Shown here: positions 1 to 10,891 of the stretch, piece after piece
How the letters are laid out: each line of letters opens with the position of its first letter
Numbering within the stretch: position 1 is the stretch's first letter
DNA from: Tieghemiomyces parasiticus
Lineage: Eukaryota; Kickxellomycota; Dimargaritomycetes; Dimargaritales; Dimargaritaceae
DNA length: 64,000 nt
Assembly: GCA_027575765.1 (NCBI GenBank)
Contig: JANBPT010000156.1
Location: forward strand, 1 to 64,000
Reading direction: 5' to 3'
Program-made: the position numbers and the translations under genes
Notes under the pieces: generated by a model
What the model was told of the DNA's origin: nothing
Database searches by the model: none
The model's input: only the letters and a program-made list of their open reading frames with translations

Positions 1-2016
1 AATCGGCTGAACGATGCTTAACTGCGCAGATCTAACGGGATGCGGTGCTTACAACGTCATATGGCCGCAACTGGCATTTTTTGGGCGGTTATGATTTTAA
101 TGTTGCAAAAGAGCGAAACTAAGGCCTCTGATTGGTCGATAACTTTCAACCTCCTAACCACCCCAATCAGCTATTACACCTAGACTTGCACATAGCTGGT
201 TTCTTAGACAATGGCCTTTGTATCGTTTTCCCCAGAGAATAATCTATTTTATTCCTCTTTATCCAAATGGCTTTAGTATGTGAGGTACCTGGGAGTTGAC
301 ATTTTTTGTATTAGTTATTGCCAATATGAGATGATGTTGTGGGTGTGGTGATTGAGAACCACCACATTAGATTATCCCAAGGTAAAGTCCAGGTCTACTA
401 TTTCAGAACCAGAAATTCTGTGATAGTAGACTAGCCTATTGGTTTAGTAGTAGACTTGGGCCTAATATCAGCACATTAATAGTGTGTTGAATATGACTGG
501 TCTCACCTACTAAGAATGTGTTGGGTGGATTACCCAGATGGATGGAGGAAAGAGAGAGAGGTAGTGGTTGCATTCATGTGTTATCACTATACTCCTATGG
601 TGGGAATCACATCTACACCCTTGTCTGCACTAGCCTGCAGCCTGCTAACTTGTAGAGGAAGGGGGAGATGGGCTTGGCCCATTCCCACCACACTAGCTAA
701 GGTTAGGCTATGACAAGGAGGAAAAATGGGTTGGCTTATTATATACAGATTGAGTACATACAATTAACCTTGAGTATTCTGATAAACTAACACACCTGTA
801 AAGGATATTGTATATGTAAAGGGCTGGAGGTGTATTAGCAATGGTAATTTGAAAATCCCCTATAATAGTTGGTTGCTTATTAGCCCTTACTCTATAAGTT
901 ATCAGAGTCACATTGAGCACCACTGAAGTGGATGGATGGTCAATTGAGAGGTCAGGCTTGATGAATTCACATATATTGTACAGAGATAAAATGCTGGATA
1001 TGGTTTTTACTGATGTCTGGCTGTTTTGAAGGGAATATAAATAATAAAAACTATGTCAGTAATGTTGAGCTGCATTATCTTCATGCTTGATTTAGTGTCA
1101 ATTTGGAAAACAAGTGCTGCTTATGTAGAGAGAACCTTGGCCAATTATTTTTGCTACCATTGGTATTTAAAACACCCCTAAGTCTAAGCCTTTGTGTAGG
1201 GTTTTGGCTGTGGCAGTGATGAATTCTGTGGCATAAAACCTTGGCTAATCTTTGTCCCCTAACTTAAACGACAAACTTTGAGTTGTGGAAGGTAGGAACC
1301 CGAGAGGGTGATTGGTAAAGATACTTAAAATAAGTAAAAGTAGTGGTACTTTTGATGAAGTTTTTCTCTCACCAGCTTATATAGCCGATGGAGCTTGTGG
1401 GCGTGGCTTGAGTCGTTGGTAAGAGTCGTACAAGGTGGGGGGGGCGGGTAGCGTTTGCCTTGGTTGAAAGGAAAAAGAAGAAGGTGAAGTTAAAATTTTA
1501 ATGAATAGGAGTAAGTACTGGCAAGGTTAGCTTGGCGGATATAACAACTGGCGGCTCACCATCAGGGATTAGGCGGCTTGTGTGGGCGGCGGTGGTATGT
1601 AGTGCGTGTGTGGGATGCCTGGGTGGCTTGCCGTAAAGGGCTTCCTTGGCTATCACAGTACTTAGCATATACCATGGTCGTGTAGGTTATTAGCTGAATA
1701 GAACTTGGTAGGCAGCCTCCAGGAAGGCCAACAAGGCCCTGTAGGTCGTCACCATATTTCCTCTAAGGAGCAGGGTTGCTAAGCACCTGGGCGCCTAATA
1801 GACCATATCGATATGGAGCACCCCTCTTCCGCTTTATACTCCCCCCTATGGACCCTGACTTTGTTCCATAGCTAGCGCCCTCCAACTAAGTTATAAACTT
1901 ATTACATCATCCTAGCGTTAAAGGCCAATGCAAGCCTAAGCAGGGAATATATTATGGAAAAATAATAATTGGTGTCGCGGTAAAAATAACATGGCAATCT
2001 CGACTTTACACACACT
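1..2016. other. AT-rich gene-free stretch
   Basis: No reading frame longer than about 70 codons and no recognisable protein is present. The sequence is AT-rich compared with the gene that follows. It may hold the 3' flank of the O-GlcNAc transferase-like gene, which ends at 2017 on the minus strand. No tRNA, transposon or repeat could be supported. Confidence 0.6.
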
Positions 2017-5000
2017 TTACAATGCCTCCCGGCTGGCACAAAACCTGGCACTAGTCGCTCCGTCGTCTTCATCTTGCACCCAGATCGACCCACGGGTCCC
2101 ACCACTGGCCACGGGGCCGGCGGTCCCGGAGGCTCGTTGGGCTCGGTCATCGACAGCGGCCTGACGTGCCTCGGGGGTGACCAACGCAGGGTCGATAGCG
2201 TCCAGTTCAGCCTGGCTGTACAGTTGGTCTTCACCAGTTTCCCAGCGGCGCCACGCCTCAAGGTACCCGCGTTCCAGATTGCGAGTCCATCGTGGTGTGT
2301 CAAACAACCGGTTACTGTCACGGAACATAAAGAGGTGGCGGCGGAGGTCCATGGCTGGTCCGTGGCCTACCCGATGATATTGGGTCATGAGGGCTTGAGA
2401 GTGACGGTAGGCTTCAATGCCCGCCGGATTGGCGGAGAGGGTAGGCGGTATAGCACTACTGGCCGCCACCGTCGCGATGATGGGTGGGGGTTGGGGTCCT
2501 GACGACGGATCGGCGGTCGCGCGTGGAACATACTCGTATCGCTGGGAAGTAGCCAGTTGGACAGCGCGTTCCTCATACTCATGGTCGGTCTCCACAATCA
2601 TGGCCTCTCCAGCGCCGGTGGCCAGGGCGACGCTAGCGGCAACACGCGAACAGAGCTTGTGACGGTGCCGGGGCCAGGTCAGTAAGGGGGTCCCGGACCA
2701 CAGGATATCTACCGCGGTGGTATGGCCGTTACACTCCGGGGTGTCCAAGAATAGATCGGCAACACGGCCGCGATGAATGTGGACTTCCTTGGGCGCCACG
2801 TCCGTGAAAATAATGCGCTGCGCCACGGTAGGGTCTTGCGGGTGCCAGGTGCAGGCAGTGCGGAGGAGGTGGTCGCGGCCGGCCGCGGGGAAATTGAGCA
2901 ACCATAGGATGGAGTGCGGAACGCGGCCCAAGATCCGGAGCCAGAGGCGGAACACCACCGGATCGATCTTGTAGAGCTGATTGAAATTGGTGAAGATGAA
3001 CCAGTCGTCCGGGATAGTCGGGAACAGCTCTCGGCGCATAGCCCAACGGCGATCCTGTTCGTACAACCACCGGGCTTCGCGTTGCGGCTCCGATAGGTGC
3101 TCGGTGGGAGCCGACGGGCCTTCCCCTGGCTGCGTCGCCAAGTGGTCGTCGTCCTTTTCGCGAAACCCTTGACGATGGTCATCAACGAAATAGCTATGGG
3201 GCATATATATCATACGTTCAGTGTACACCCAGGCGTCACTGTCTTCCTCGGGATCCAGCTCGCCCTCGTCCAGTCCGGCCACCAACGAGGCGGCGGATTG
3301 GTCGGTCGCGCCACTAACTTTACCAGGGACCTGATCCCCACGGGTGGTTGTCCAGCGCTCCGCCTGGACCGTACCATGCGGGCACACGATCGGATCAGTC
3401 ACGAACCAGTCGGTCCACTGGGCACCTAGCGTGCCTGCGAACCCCATATAGCTGACCTGAACGGGGCAGGGCCGGGCAGCAAATAGCTCGTTACGCGCAC
3501 CCTTGGTGTACCCGTTGAGATTGATGAGCACGTGGATCTGATCCTGGTTGATGCGCTCTAGGATGGCCGGCATGGACCACGCCGACACATCGAGAAACAC
3601 GTCCGCTTCACGCTCAATTTTCTCGCGGTACGGGGACCCGTCGGACGCCGTGGTGGCGTAACAAATCACCTGGAACCGGGTTCGGTCGTGGAAGCCAAAC
3701 ACGGACTGCATCAGATGAGCCAGAGGATGGTTGTTGAAGTCGGATGATACATACCCCAGTCGAAGGTGGGGTGCCGGCGGCGGCGGCGGTCGGTACACGG
3801 TGGCTGGAAGCCATGGCGCGGTAAGCACGGCATGCGAGATGCGCAACCCGTTACGGTGCGAAATAAGGCGCACTTGGCGCCCGTCCAGCGGGTAGGTAAA
3901 CGTGTGGAACGGAAGAACTGTGGGCACCGGCGGGACGGGCAAAGCGGGAAACGCTGGTCGAGCGTAGGACTGCGACGGTCCGTCCGCAGATGAGTCAGTA
4001 TGGCTATGGTGTTCGCGACGGTGGTAGAGATCCAGGTACCAGCGGCGCTGCACCCATCGCAGAGTCCGTTCGAGCACCCGCACAATCCATCCGCCTTCGT
4101 TACGCACACCCGCATGGAGGTACTGCAGGATGGCACGGTCGGTGTCGGATGTGGGTTCGCCGGCCCGTTCACGCTGGAGCAGGGTATACCAGGTATTCAA
4201 TTTGAGGCGAAGCGGGACGGCATCGCTACCCGGCCCGAAGGCAGCGAGGATCCCGGCCAAGAAGGTTTCCAATGGACCGGGCGAAGCCTGGTTCGCTGGC
4301 AAAGACGAGGTAAGTAGTGTCCCACGACCCCACTGTTGTCCGTCGGCCAGCTGCTTATGCACGACGGCCACGACCTTATCCATCCACCCGAGGGCCCCGG
4401 TTTCTGTAGGGGACGCCAGGTAGATAGACTTGGCAGCCATCATGTGGTAGAGCTTGGCGGTATGTTCGTCACGGAGGTCTACCAGGGTTGGGTCGAGCGG
4501 GAGGACGTGGCTATGAGTACCGGTGCGGCCACGCCAGTCGCACACGCCACTCAGGGCATTGGCCAGACCGCAGAGGGCGTCCACGAAGTCAGGGTTCTCT
4601 TCAACGGCACGTAGGTAGTACCGCACGCTGTCCTGCACGCGGCCCATGTCTTTAACAGCATTACCCAGGTTAGCATAGGCCACATCGAACTTGGGGTTAC
4701 ATTCCACAGCCCTTTCGTACATCTTCACGGCCTCGTGAAGGTAACCCATGTCCTTGAACAGCGACCCGAGGTTGGTGTACAGGTGAGGGTGAGCCGAGTC
4801 GAGAGACAGACCGTAGGTATAAAACTGGAGCGCATAGGCCACGCCGGTTGATGCTGACGCCGAGAGCCCAGCCCCGTTGGGCCCACCCGGTAGCTGGATC
4901 CGCGTGGGCGGGGTCGGCAGATTGTTAAGATAGATGCCCAGGTTGTTGCAGGTGGACGGCGACGGATTGAGCGCCAGAGACAGGTAATGCAGCGGGAGAA

Positions 5001-7977
5001 CCACGGTGAGCGGGTGGGCAACCAGCTGGTGGTCCTGAAACAATTTAGCCAGGGTAAGCAGGATGGTCGACGTCGTCTGGTTGGCCTGCTGGGCTACGGA
5101 GGCCGGGAGGGGTTTACCACTGGGTCCGGCAAGGGCCGGAAGGACACCGTCGGTGGCCGGGAACAGGCGCCGCAAGAGCTGGGCCACGCGGGCCGGGTCG
5201 ATAAGAATTAGGGGCATGGCGTCAAAATTGTTCAAATCGGCGGGGCGATCCGACCCCACCGTAAACCCGCCACACTCGGCTCCGAACCGCACGGTAGCAC
5301 ACACGGCCTGCTCGAGGGTGGTCGGCCCGTCGTGGCCCACCGTCATTCCCGCATTCCCAGCAGGCGGATTGAGTACGACCTCGAGAGCACGGCCATACTC
5401 GGTACGGGCACCGGACACGTCGCCCAGGGCGAAGCGCAGGTTACCCTTGACGTAGAAGAGGTTCTGCAGGCGCGGGAGTTGGTGGGCCGGAACGTGGTGG
5501 GACAGGGGCAGACGTGGGTCGCCCGAGGGCTGCACTAGGTTCGACTCGACATAGTCGCACACCTGCAGGGCCTCACTATACCGAGGGCCCGTTGGACGGG
5601 TAAGATTGGTCTCCGTCGTCTCTCCCGCTACGGGCTTTGAGGTCGCCGCGGTGGAATCCTTAGCTGGCGATGACGATGCAGGACTGCACAATACGCCCAG
5701 CAGGTTCTCAACGGCGTCCCAGTACCCGGGGCGGCGCCGCACGGCCCGCCACCAGTAGGTCTCGGCCTCGGAGGCGCGGCCCATCCCACGGAGGGTGGTA
5801 CCAATATTGCTCATGGCCTCGACGTAGTTAGCGTCGAGCTCCAGGATGCGGTGGTTGTAGTGGAGGGACAGCTTGGGCTCTTTGCGCGAGAAATGCACGC
5901 AGGCCAGCAGGAGTAGGGTAGGCAGGTGCGTTGGATGGAGCTCATGCAGGGTCTGCAGGAGGGCCAGTAGCACATCGGACTGTGCGTCGGCGGCGTACAG
6001 CGTGTGGGCGTGGGCTAGGCACTGGTCGCGCACCACATCCTGTCGTGCGTCGGAGAAAGTCACGTGGGTGCCCGGGAGGTACGCCGGATGGGACACAGGT
6101 ACGGAGACCGAGGAGGTCATGGGCAGACCGGCAGCGGGCAAGGTGATTCCCAGGCCGACCTGTGAGTGGGCCTGGGGTGTTGTGGCGGAGGCGGCCGCTG
6201 CAGCGCGCGCGGACCAGGCAGCTCCGGAGGGAGGATAGCCACCAGAGTGATGGAGGTGGTGCGGGTGGGTGGCACCAGCAGCCGGGTAGGCAGAGCCCAA
6301 CGGGGCCTGGGTGACGTGTGCGTAGGGGGGTAGGGCCGCCATCTGGTGGCCCTGGGCAGCCACCGCGGCGGCCGCCATGGCGAGGCCGTAGGACGCTTGG
6401 ACGGCTGGTCCGTAACCCAGGACCGCGTCGGGCGGTACGTTGGCACCGGCAGCCAGGGCTGCGGCCAATGAGGGGTTGTACGTCGCTAGGTGGCCGCTAG
6501 CTAGGGACAAATTAGCAGCGGCCGCGGCGGCAGCACCGTGAGGATCACCCCCAGGATGGAGCGCGGGGTGCTGCAGATGACTGGCCGCCGCCGCAGCAGC
6601 AACCGCGAGGGAATTGACGTTCCCGGCTAGGTCGCCGGCTGGGGAATAAGGGTATGACAGAGCGTGGCTACCGTGGTTGCTGTTGGCAGCTGGGACCCCG
6701 TAGCCGGTGGGCGAGGAAAGGTAAGCGCCGTCAGGCCGTAGCTCCTCCTCACGGACCACACAGGTACCCGGTGGTGCCTCAAAGTAGTCGTGGTGATGGG
6801 GCTGTGGCCGGTAGGTTTTCCTTCGGGCGGCAGACCTGTACGGATCGTAATTATAGTAAGATAGGATGTTGGGCGATGGGGGTGGCAGCATCAGCGGTTG
6901 GTAGTTGGGCAACTGGTGGGCCCCGTGCTGGCCCGGATAGGCGAGGGAGTGGAAGGTAGGCAGGTACTGTCCGGCTGGAGGCTGTAGCATGGGGAGACTG
7001 GGTAGATAATTGGCGGCCGGGTTCCAATGAGGCACGGTGGGCGCGGCGGTGGTGGCGAAGTGTCCGTAGGCCGTTTCGTAGGTCTGGACGCCGTACGGAT
7101 CGTGGTAGTCGGTGGATACGACGTACCCGTACGCGGGCGCAGCGGGGGGGTGGCCGCTGTGCTCGACGTGCATGGCGGATCCTGGAGACAGGGGTGGGCG
7201 TGGCTCACCGGGGAGATCGCCGTAGGTCATAGTCACGTCCCCGCCCGATGCCGCCATGGATGCCGTACCGTTGGCCAGGGTGGTGGCGTGGACGACGGGA
7301 TTTGAAGTGGCGGTAACGATGGCGGCCCGTTTCCGAGACGTGTCAGCGTAACGGTGGGGATCCGACGACCGGTTAGCCGACCGCGAAAGGGCAGTAGGAC
7401 CCTTGCGTAGAGCCGGTAGGTAGTCGTAGCTATGGGTGCGCCGCGCCATATCAGTCGTGGGTGGCCTGTCCGCCAGGGTCATCTGGGCGACGGAGCCGTT
7501 GATGCGATCGGCGAGGGCGTGGGTCGCCGCCAGCCGGTGAGATTGGCCGGATGCGGCAGCTGCGGCAAGGGTCGCCTGCCGTTGTAGCGAGTATTGGGCC
7601 AAGGTGTGCGAGGCGCCGGCGGTCCGGGACGCCGCATTTGGCTGGTCGGGGTGCGGCACAGTGAATGCAGAGGGGGCGGTCAGGCTAGCCAGGGACGGAT
7701 AGAGCCCCGCGGCACCAGGTAGGGACTGGTGCGAGTGGGTGTGGCTTCCCAGGGGTGCTGGGGGTTGGTGGTGGACGAATGACGGTGGTGGCTGGAGTCC
7801 GGTCGCAGCAGCGGCGAATGGAAGCGGTGGTTGTTGCTGGTGGTAAGACGGGACAGCATCGTGAGCAGGCAAGGCCGGGCGGGGCTGGTAGAATGGCAGG
7901 TTCGGGTTATGGTGCGGCTGTTGGAGGACCACTGGTGGGTCCTCGCGCTTGAAGGGCTCGTGTGGGTAGTTCGTCAT
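2017..7977 (-). CDS. O-GlcNAc transferase-like protein (TPR plus glycosyltransferase family 41)
   Basis: Predicted 1986-aa protein from an ATG at 7977-7975, one exon. Residues 1 to about 630 are low complexity, rich in Pro, His, Ala, Gln and Tyr with poly-Ala runs. Residues about 630-1145 contain TPR-type helical repeats, clearest in the segment with NLGSLFKDMGYLHEA followed by a second NLGNAVKDMGR repeat. Residues about 1390-1920 are a GT41 catalytic region: LRLGYVSSDFNNHPLAHLMQ (the family's catalytic-region His is at residue 1417), INLNGYTKGARNELFAARP, NQLYKIDP (Lys near 1670, expected to contact UDP) and CNGHTTAVDILWSGTP. The known family reaction is transfer of GlcNAc, or fucose in SPINDLY types, from a nucleotide sugar to Ser/Thr of nuclear and cytosolic proteins. 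Which donor is used cannot be read here. An acidic insertion separates the two catalytic lobes. The protein is about twice the length of human OGT, mostly because of its N-terminus. Confidence 0.92.
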   Translation of the reverse strand: MTNYPHEPFKREDPPVVLQQPHHNPNLPFYQPRPALPAHDAVPSYHQQQPPLPFAAAATGLQPPPSFVHHQPPAPLGSHTHSHQSLPGAAGLYPSLASLTAPSAFTVPHPDQPNAASRTAGASHTLAQYSLQRQATLAAAAASGQSHRLAATHALADRINGSVAQMTLADRPPTTDMARRTHSYDYLPALRKGPTALSRSANRSSDPHRYADTSRKRAAIVTATSNPVVHATTLANGTASMAASGGDVTMTYGDLPGEPRPPLSPGSAMHVEHSGHPPAAPAYGYVVSTDYHDPYGVQTYETAYGHFATTAAPTVPHWNPAANYLPSLPMLQPPAGQYLPTFHSLAYPGQHGAHQLPNYQPLMLPPPSPNILSYYNYDPYRSAARRKTYRPQPHHHDYFEAPPGTCVVREEELRPDGAYLSSPTGYGVPAANSNHGSHALSYPYSPAGDLAGNVNSLAVAAAAAASHLQHPALHPGGDPHGAAAAAAANLSLASGHLATYNPSLAAALAAGANVPPDAVLGYGPAVQASYGLAMAAAAVAAQGHQMAALPPYAHVTQAPLGSAYPAAGATHPHHLHHSGGYPPSGAAWSARAAAAASATTPQAHSQVGLGITLPAAGLPMTSSVSVPVSHPAYLPGTHVTFSDARQDVVRDQCLAHAHTLYAADAQSDVLLALLQTLHELHPTHLPTLLLLACVHFSRKEPKLSLHYNHRILELDANYVEAMSNIGTTLRGMGRASEAETYWWRAVRRRPGYWDAVENLLGVLCSPASSSPAKDSTAATSKPVAGETTETNLTRPTGPRYSEALQVCDYVESNLVQPSGDPRLPLSHHVPAHQLPRLQNLFYVKGNLRFALGDVSGARTEYGRALEVVLNPPAGNAGMTVGHDGPTTLEQAVCATVRFGAECGGFTVGSDRPADLNNFDAMPLILIDPARVAQLLRRLFPATDGVLPALAGPSGKPLPASVAQQANQTTSTILLTLAKLFQDHQLVAHPLTVVLPLHYLSLALNPSPSTCNNLGIYLNNLPTPPTRIQLPGGPNGAGLSASASTGVAYALQFYTYGLSLDSAHPHLYTNLGSLFKDMGYLHEAVKMYERAVECNPKFDVAYANLGNAVKDMGRVQDSVRYYLRAVEENPDFVDALCGLANALSGVCDWRGRTGTHSHVLPLDPTLVDLRDEHTAKLYHMMAAKSIYLASPTETGALGWMDKVVAVVHKQLADGQQWGRGTLLTSSLPANQASPGPLETFLAGILAAFGPGSDAVPLRLKLNTWYTLLQRERAGEPTSDTDRAILQYLHAGVRNEGGWIVRVLERTLRWVQRRWYLDLYHRREHHSHTDSSADGPSQSYARPAFPALPVPPVPTVLPFHTFTYPLDGRQVRLISHRNGLRISHAVLTAPWLPATVYRPPPPPAPHLRLGYVSSDFNNHPLAHLMQSVFGFHDRTRFQVICYATTASDGSPYREKIEREADVFLDVSAWSMPAILERINQDQIHVLINLNGYTKGARNELFAARPCPVQVSYMGFAGTLGAQWTDWFVTDPIVCPHGTVQAERWTTTRGDQVPGKVSGATDQSAASLVAGLDEGELDPEEDSDAWVYTERMIYMPHSYFVDDHRQGFREKDDDHLATQPGEGPSAPTEHLSEPQREARWLYEQDRRWAMRRELFPTIPDDWFIFTNFNQLYKIDPVVFRLWLRILGRVPHSILWLLNFPAAGRDHLLRTACTWHPQDPTVAQRIIFTDVAPKEVHIHRGRVADLFLDTPECNGHTTAVDILWSGTPLLTWPRHRHKLCSRVAASVALATGAGEAMIVETDHEYEERAVQLATSQRYEYVPRATADPSSGPQPPPIIATVAASSAIPPTLSANPAGIEAYRHSQALMTQYHRVGHGPAMDLRRHLFMFRDSNRLFDTPRWTRNLERGYLEAWRRWETGEDQLYSQAELDAIDPALVTPEARQAAVDDRAQRASGTAGPVASGGTRGSIWVQDEDDGATSARFCASREAL

Positions 7978-10891
7978 GGCGAAGCAACCCGAGTCTTCGT
8001 TGCTGAACGGGTGGCGGGCCGTCGGCAGCGGTCAAGGAAAAAAAACCTAAACGAACGACGCGGGTCGGTCGAGAAGGGATGCGGGCAAAGAAGGGTCGCG
8101 CTGGAGGCGGGGATTGTGGCGAGCCGGGCTGCAGGGTGTGTCGCCGTCGTTGCAGAGTTGGTCGGGTGGAGGGTGGGGATGGCGTTGGTTAAAGGGCGTA
8201 ATACTACAGGATTGGTGTGGCAATGCAGTGAGACCTCGAATGGGGGGGTGCAGTAACTCGGAGGGTGGGGCCAGGAAGCTTGCGGCGTGCTTTTTTTCTT
8301 TCCTTGGCCGCTCTGGGGTAGCTTGGAGCATCTAATACCTACAGTAAGACCCGGTTCGAAGCGTGCTGGTTGGGATTCCCAAAAGAAAATCTAGAACTAT
8401 GTACACACACGAGCTCACTCGCGTTAGACTCAGCAAATGAGGTAGAAAGAAAGAAGGCGGGGGTGTGGCGCTAGTAGTGCCGCGATTGGGTTGGGCAGCG
8501 GGTCAAAGGCTTATGGGGGTAACAAGGGCCACCTGAAGCAGCGCATCCGGGACAGGGTCTACTGGATGCAGCGGCCGGGTATGGTTATAAAAGTGGCGAA
8601 GAGGCTGGAAGGACAGTGCGCGCAGGGGTGAGGTGAACGATTGGCCAGCCGAGCCGGATGTGAAGAATCACTGGAGGGCTCGGTTATACCGAAGGGGAGG
8701 GGCGGAGGGAGTTGGAATGCCGGGGAGAGCCAGGACATTAGCACAGAAAAAAAAAAAAAAACTAGACAACAGAGCAAGATAAAGCCGGCTTGCCTATTGC
8801 GTATGTGCTTGCAACGACTGGTCGAACCTGCCTCTTCTAGCCATCCATGTATGCCTTAACACCACTATACACAATGGCACGCAAGGAAGCCGCCAGCGTC
8901 CAAGCGGGGTGGGAATGGGGGCGGGAAACCGGAGTGTGCGGGCGGGGGAAGGGGCTGGACTCACGTTGACAGGCACGGGGAAACGATGACAAGTGGTGTT
9001 CCGTTACTGTTCCCGGCGGTCGGGCTATTGGGCCGCGGAGGGAAGGGTGCACCAGAACTGCCGGCCTGTGTATACACTCCTGGAAACACGGACGTGTGGG
9101 GTCTTGGTCGACCAGGGGCTGGTACGGGCCGGGGGCTGGGGACGTACGTGTGGAGAGCTGACGTGGGCCGCTTATGTATACAAGCGAACCAGCAGCGCAG
9201 CCCCTTTTTTAAACACACAGACGACCTCCACAACTTAACGACCGGAAGGTAGGCCGCCGTATACAACAATTCCAACTGTGTAATGAATCTCTTTTGCTAT
9301 GGGGGTGGGGCGCCGGTCGCACGGCAGAGGCGGCTTCAGGTATAATGCCTTTAATATTGTGTCTTGGGTGGCGACGCTGGTCGAACAAGAGGGGAGGGGG
9401 GCGTCGAGTGTGCAACAGCTGTGGTAGGGAGCCAGAAGCAATGAGGTGAGACATCCTGGGCCCGGGGCTCATGGTGGCAACCTTGTACCGGGAACGTTCA
9501 ATGTGCACCATGTATATATCGACCATGAGGGATGTCAGCAGATGCGAGCTAACCGTTGCGAAACCCAACGGATGCCATCGACTGTCAAAGCCACACTGTC
9601 AGCCGCTATGTTGCCCAGCCCAATCCTTGGCACAGATCCAGGATCTGCCCTATATTCCTCACCAGACCCCAACAACGCACGTTATCTTTCCTTCACAACA
9701 GGCTCGCGCTTCAAAATAGACACACCAGGCCATGCCGAACGGCGGAAGAGCCAGTCGACGGTCTGGCAGTCTGGGGATAACGGCGGCACCCAAGCACAGG
9801 GGTCCTCCGCTTAATCGGAATAGCTGGCAGTCGGGATTGTTCGAGTCGAGACGGCCTGGCATTCGAGCCGACTAGGACGGCAAAATTCATCATTATGCAG
9901 GGGAGGGGGTAGCCATAGTGAGCGGTTGACGGGAGGACGTTCGGCCAGCCCTTCACGGCAATAAGAGCAATTAGCGCTGCAGTCCAGCCCCTCCCCGCGT
10001 TAGTGCCGTGCTGCCGAAGTGACAGGCGTGCCTCCCGTACCACCCGTACCACCCGTACCCTAGGTCCAAATGGAGTGCGTTCCGCAGACCCCACCACTGG
10101 CAATAGTGGCTGGCTACAGGCATGCTTCCAACCAGTCAAGGCGCTACTAACGGTATCCAAAACTTGATACTATCTTGAACCACAGCAGGTGTGGGGAAGG
10201 TGAGGGGTTACCACAATACAATCCCCAGCCCCATATTACATGGAAGCAGGGGCACAAAGAGGTAGCGAAGGGGGATAGGCAGGGCCAGCAGCTGGACAAG
10301 CTGGAGAGATAGCAAGTGACGCCATGCCCCCCCCCCCCCTGGAGAGTGGATGGGTGAGTGGGAGGGGGTAAGTAATGGACGCTCATTTTGATCTGCAAGG
10401 GGAAAGTTACTACCAGCCGGATTAGCATGCTAGGCTGCACCGTCCTTGACCCCTAGCTAACGGATGGTCGACTCGGCATGATTGCCCTATCAAGCTGGGA
10501 AAGAGAGTCGATAGAAAAATTAAAATTTACGCCCCTGTAAAGCAGAACCGATTTCAATAATAGTCGACCGTGTAGTGAAAAGATGGGCAGCGGTGGAGTT
10601 TAGTCATAAAATGGGGCCATAAGGGGGGGGGGCAGTTGTCTAGAGTAATAGGTAGTAGTAGGGCTGGTGCATGATATCAAGAGTCATGACGAGTTTGGCA
10701 CCGGCGATCAGGCATAAGAAAATATAATTAATGATGGGAAGGGGGGGAGTGTGTAAACTAATGATGATTTAGGGGATAGGGGCGGGCGGCTCCCTCCTAA
10801 AGGGGTGGGCGTATGTGCTCCGATTATGACGGTGATTGAGACAGTGCGAGGATGGCGCTGATGGCGAGTTATGGGTATCACGACGAGCCAA
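7978..10891. other. Intergenic region between two minus-strand genes
   Basis: This holds the upstream region of the OGT-like gene and the downstream region of the RRM/MLLE gene. Short overlapping frames (up to about 150 codons) occur on both strands, but none has recognisable motifs or a convincing start. A run of 13 C lies at 10327-10339 and a G run near 10624. Nothing further is supportable. Confidence 0.5.
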
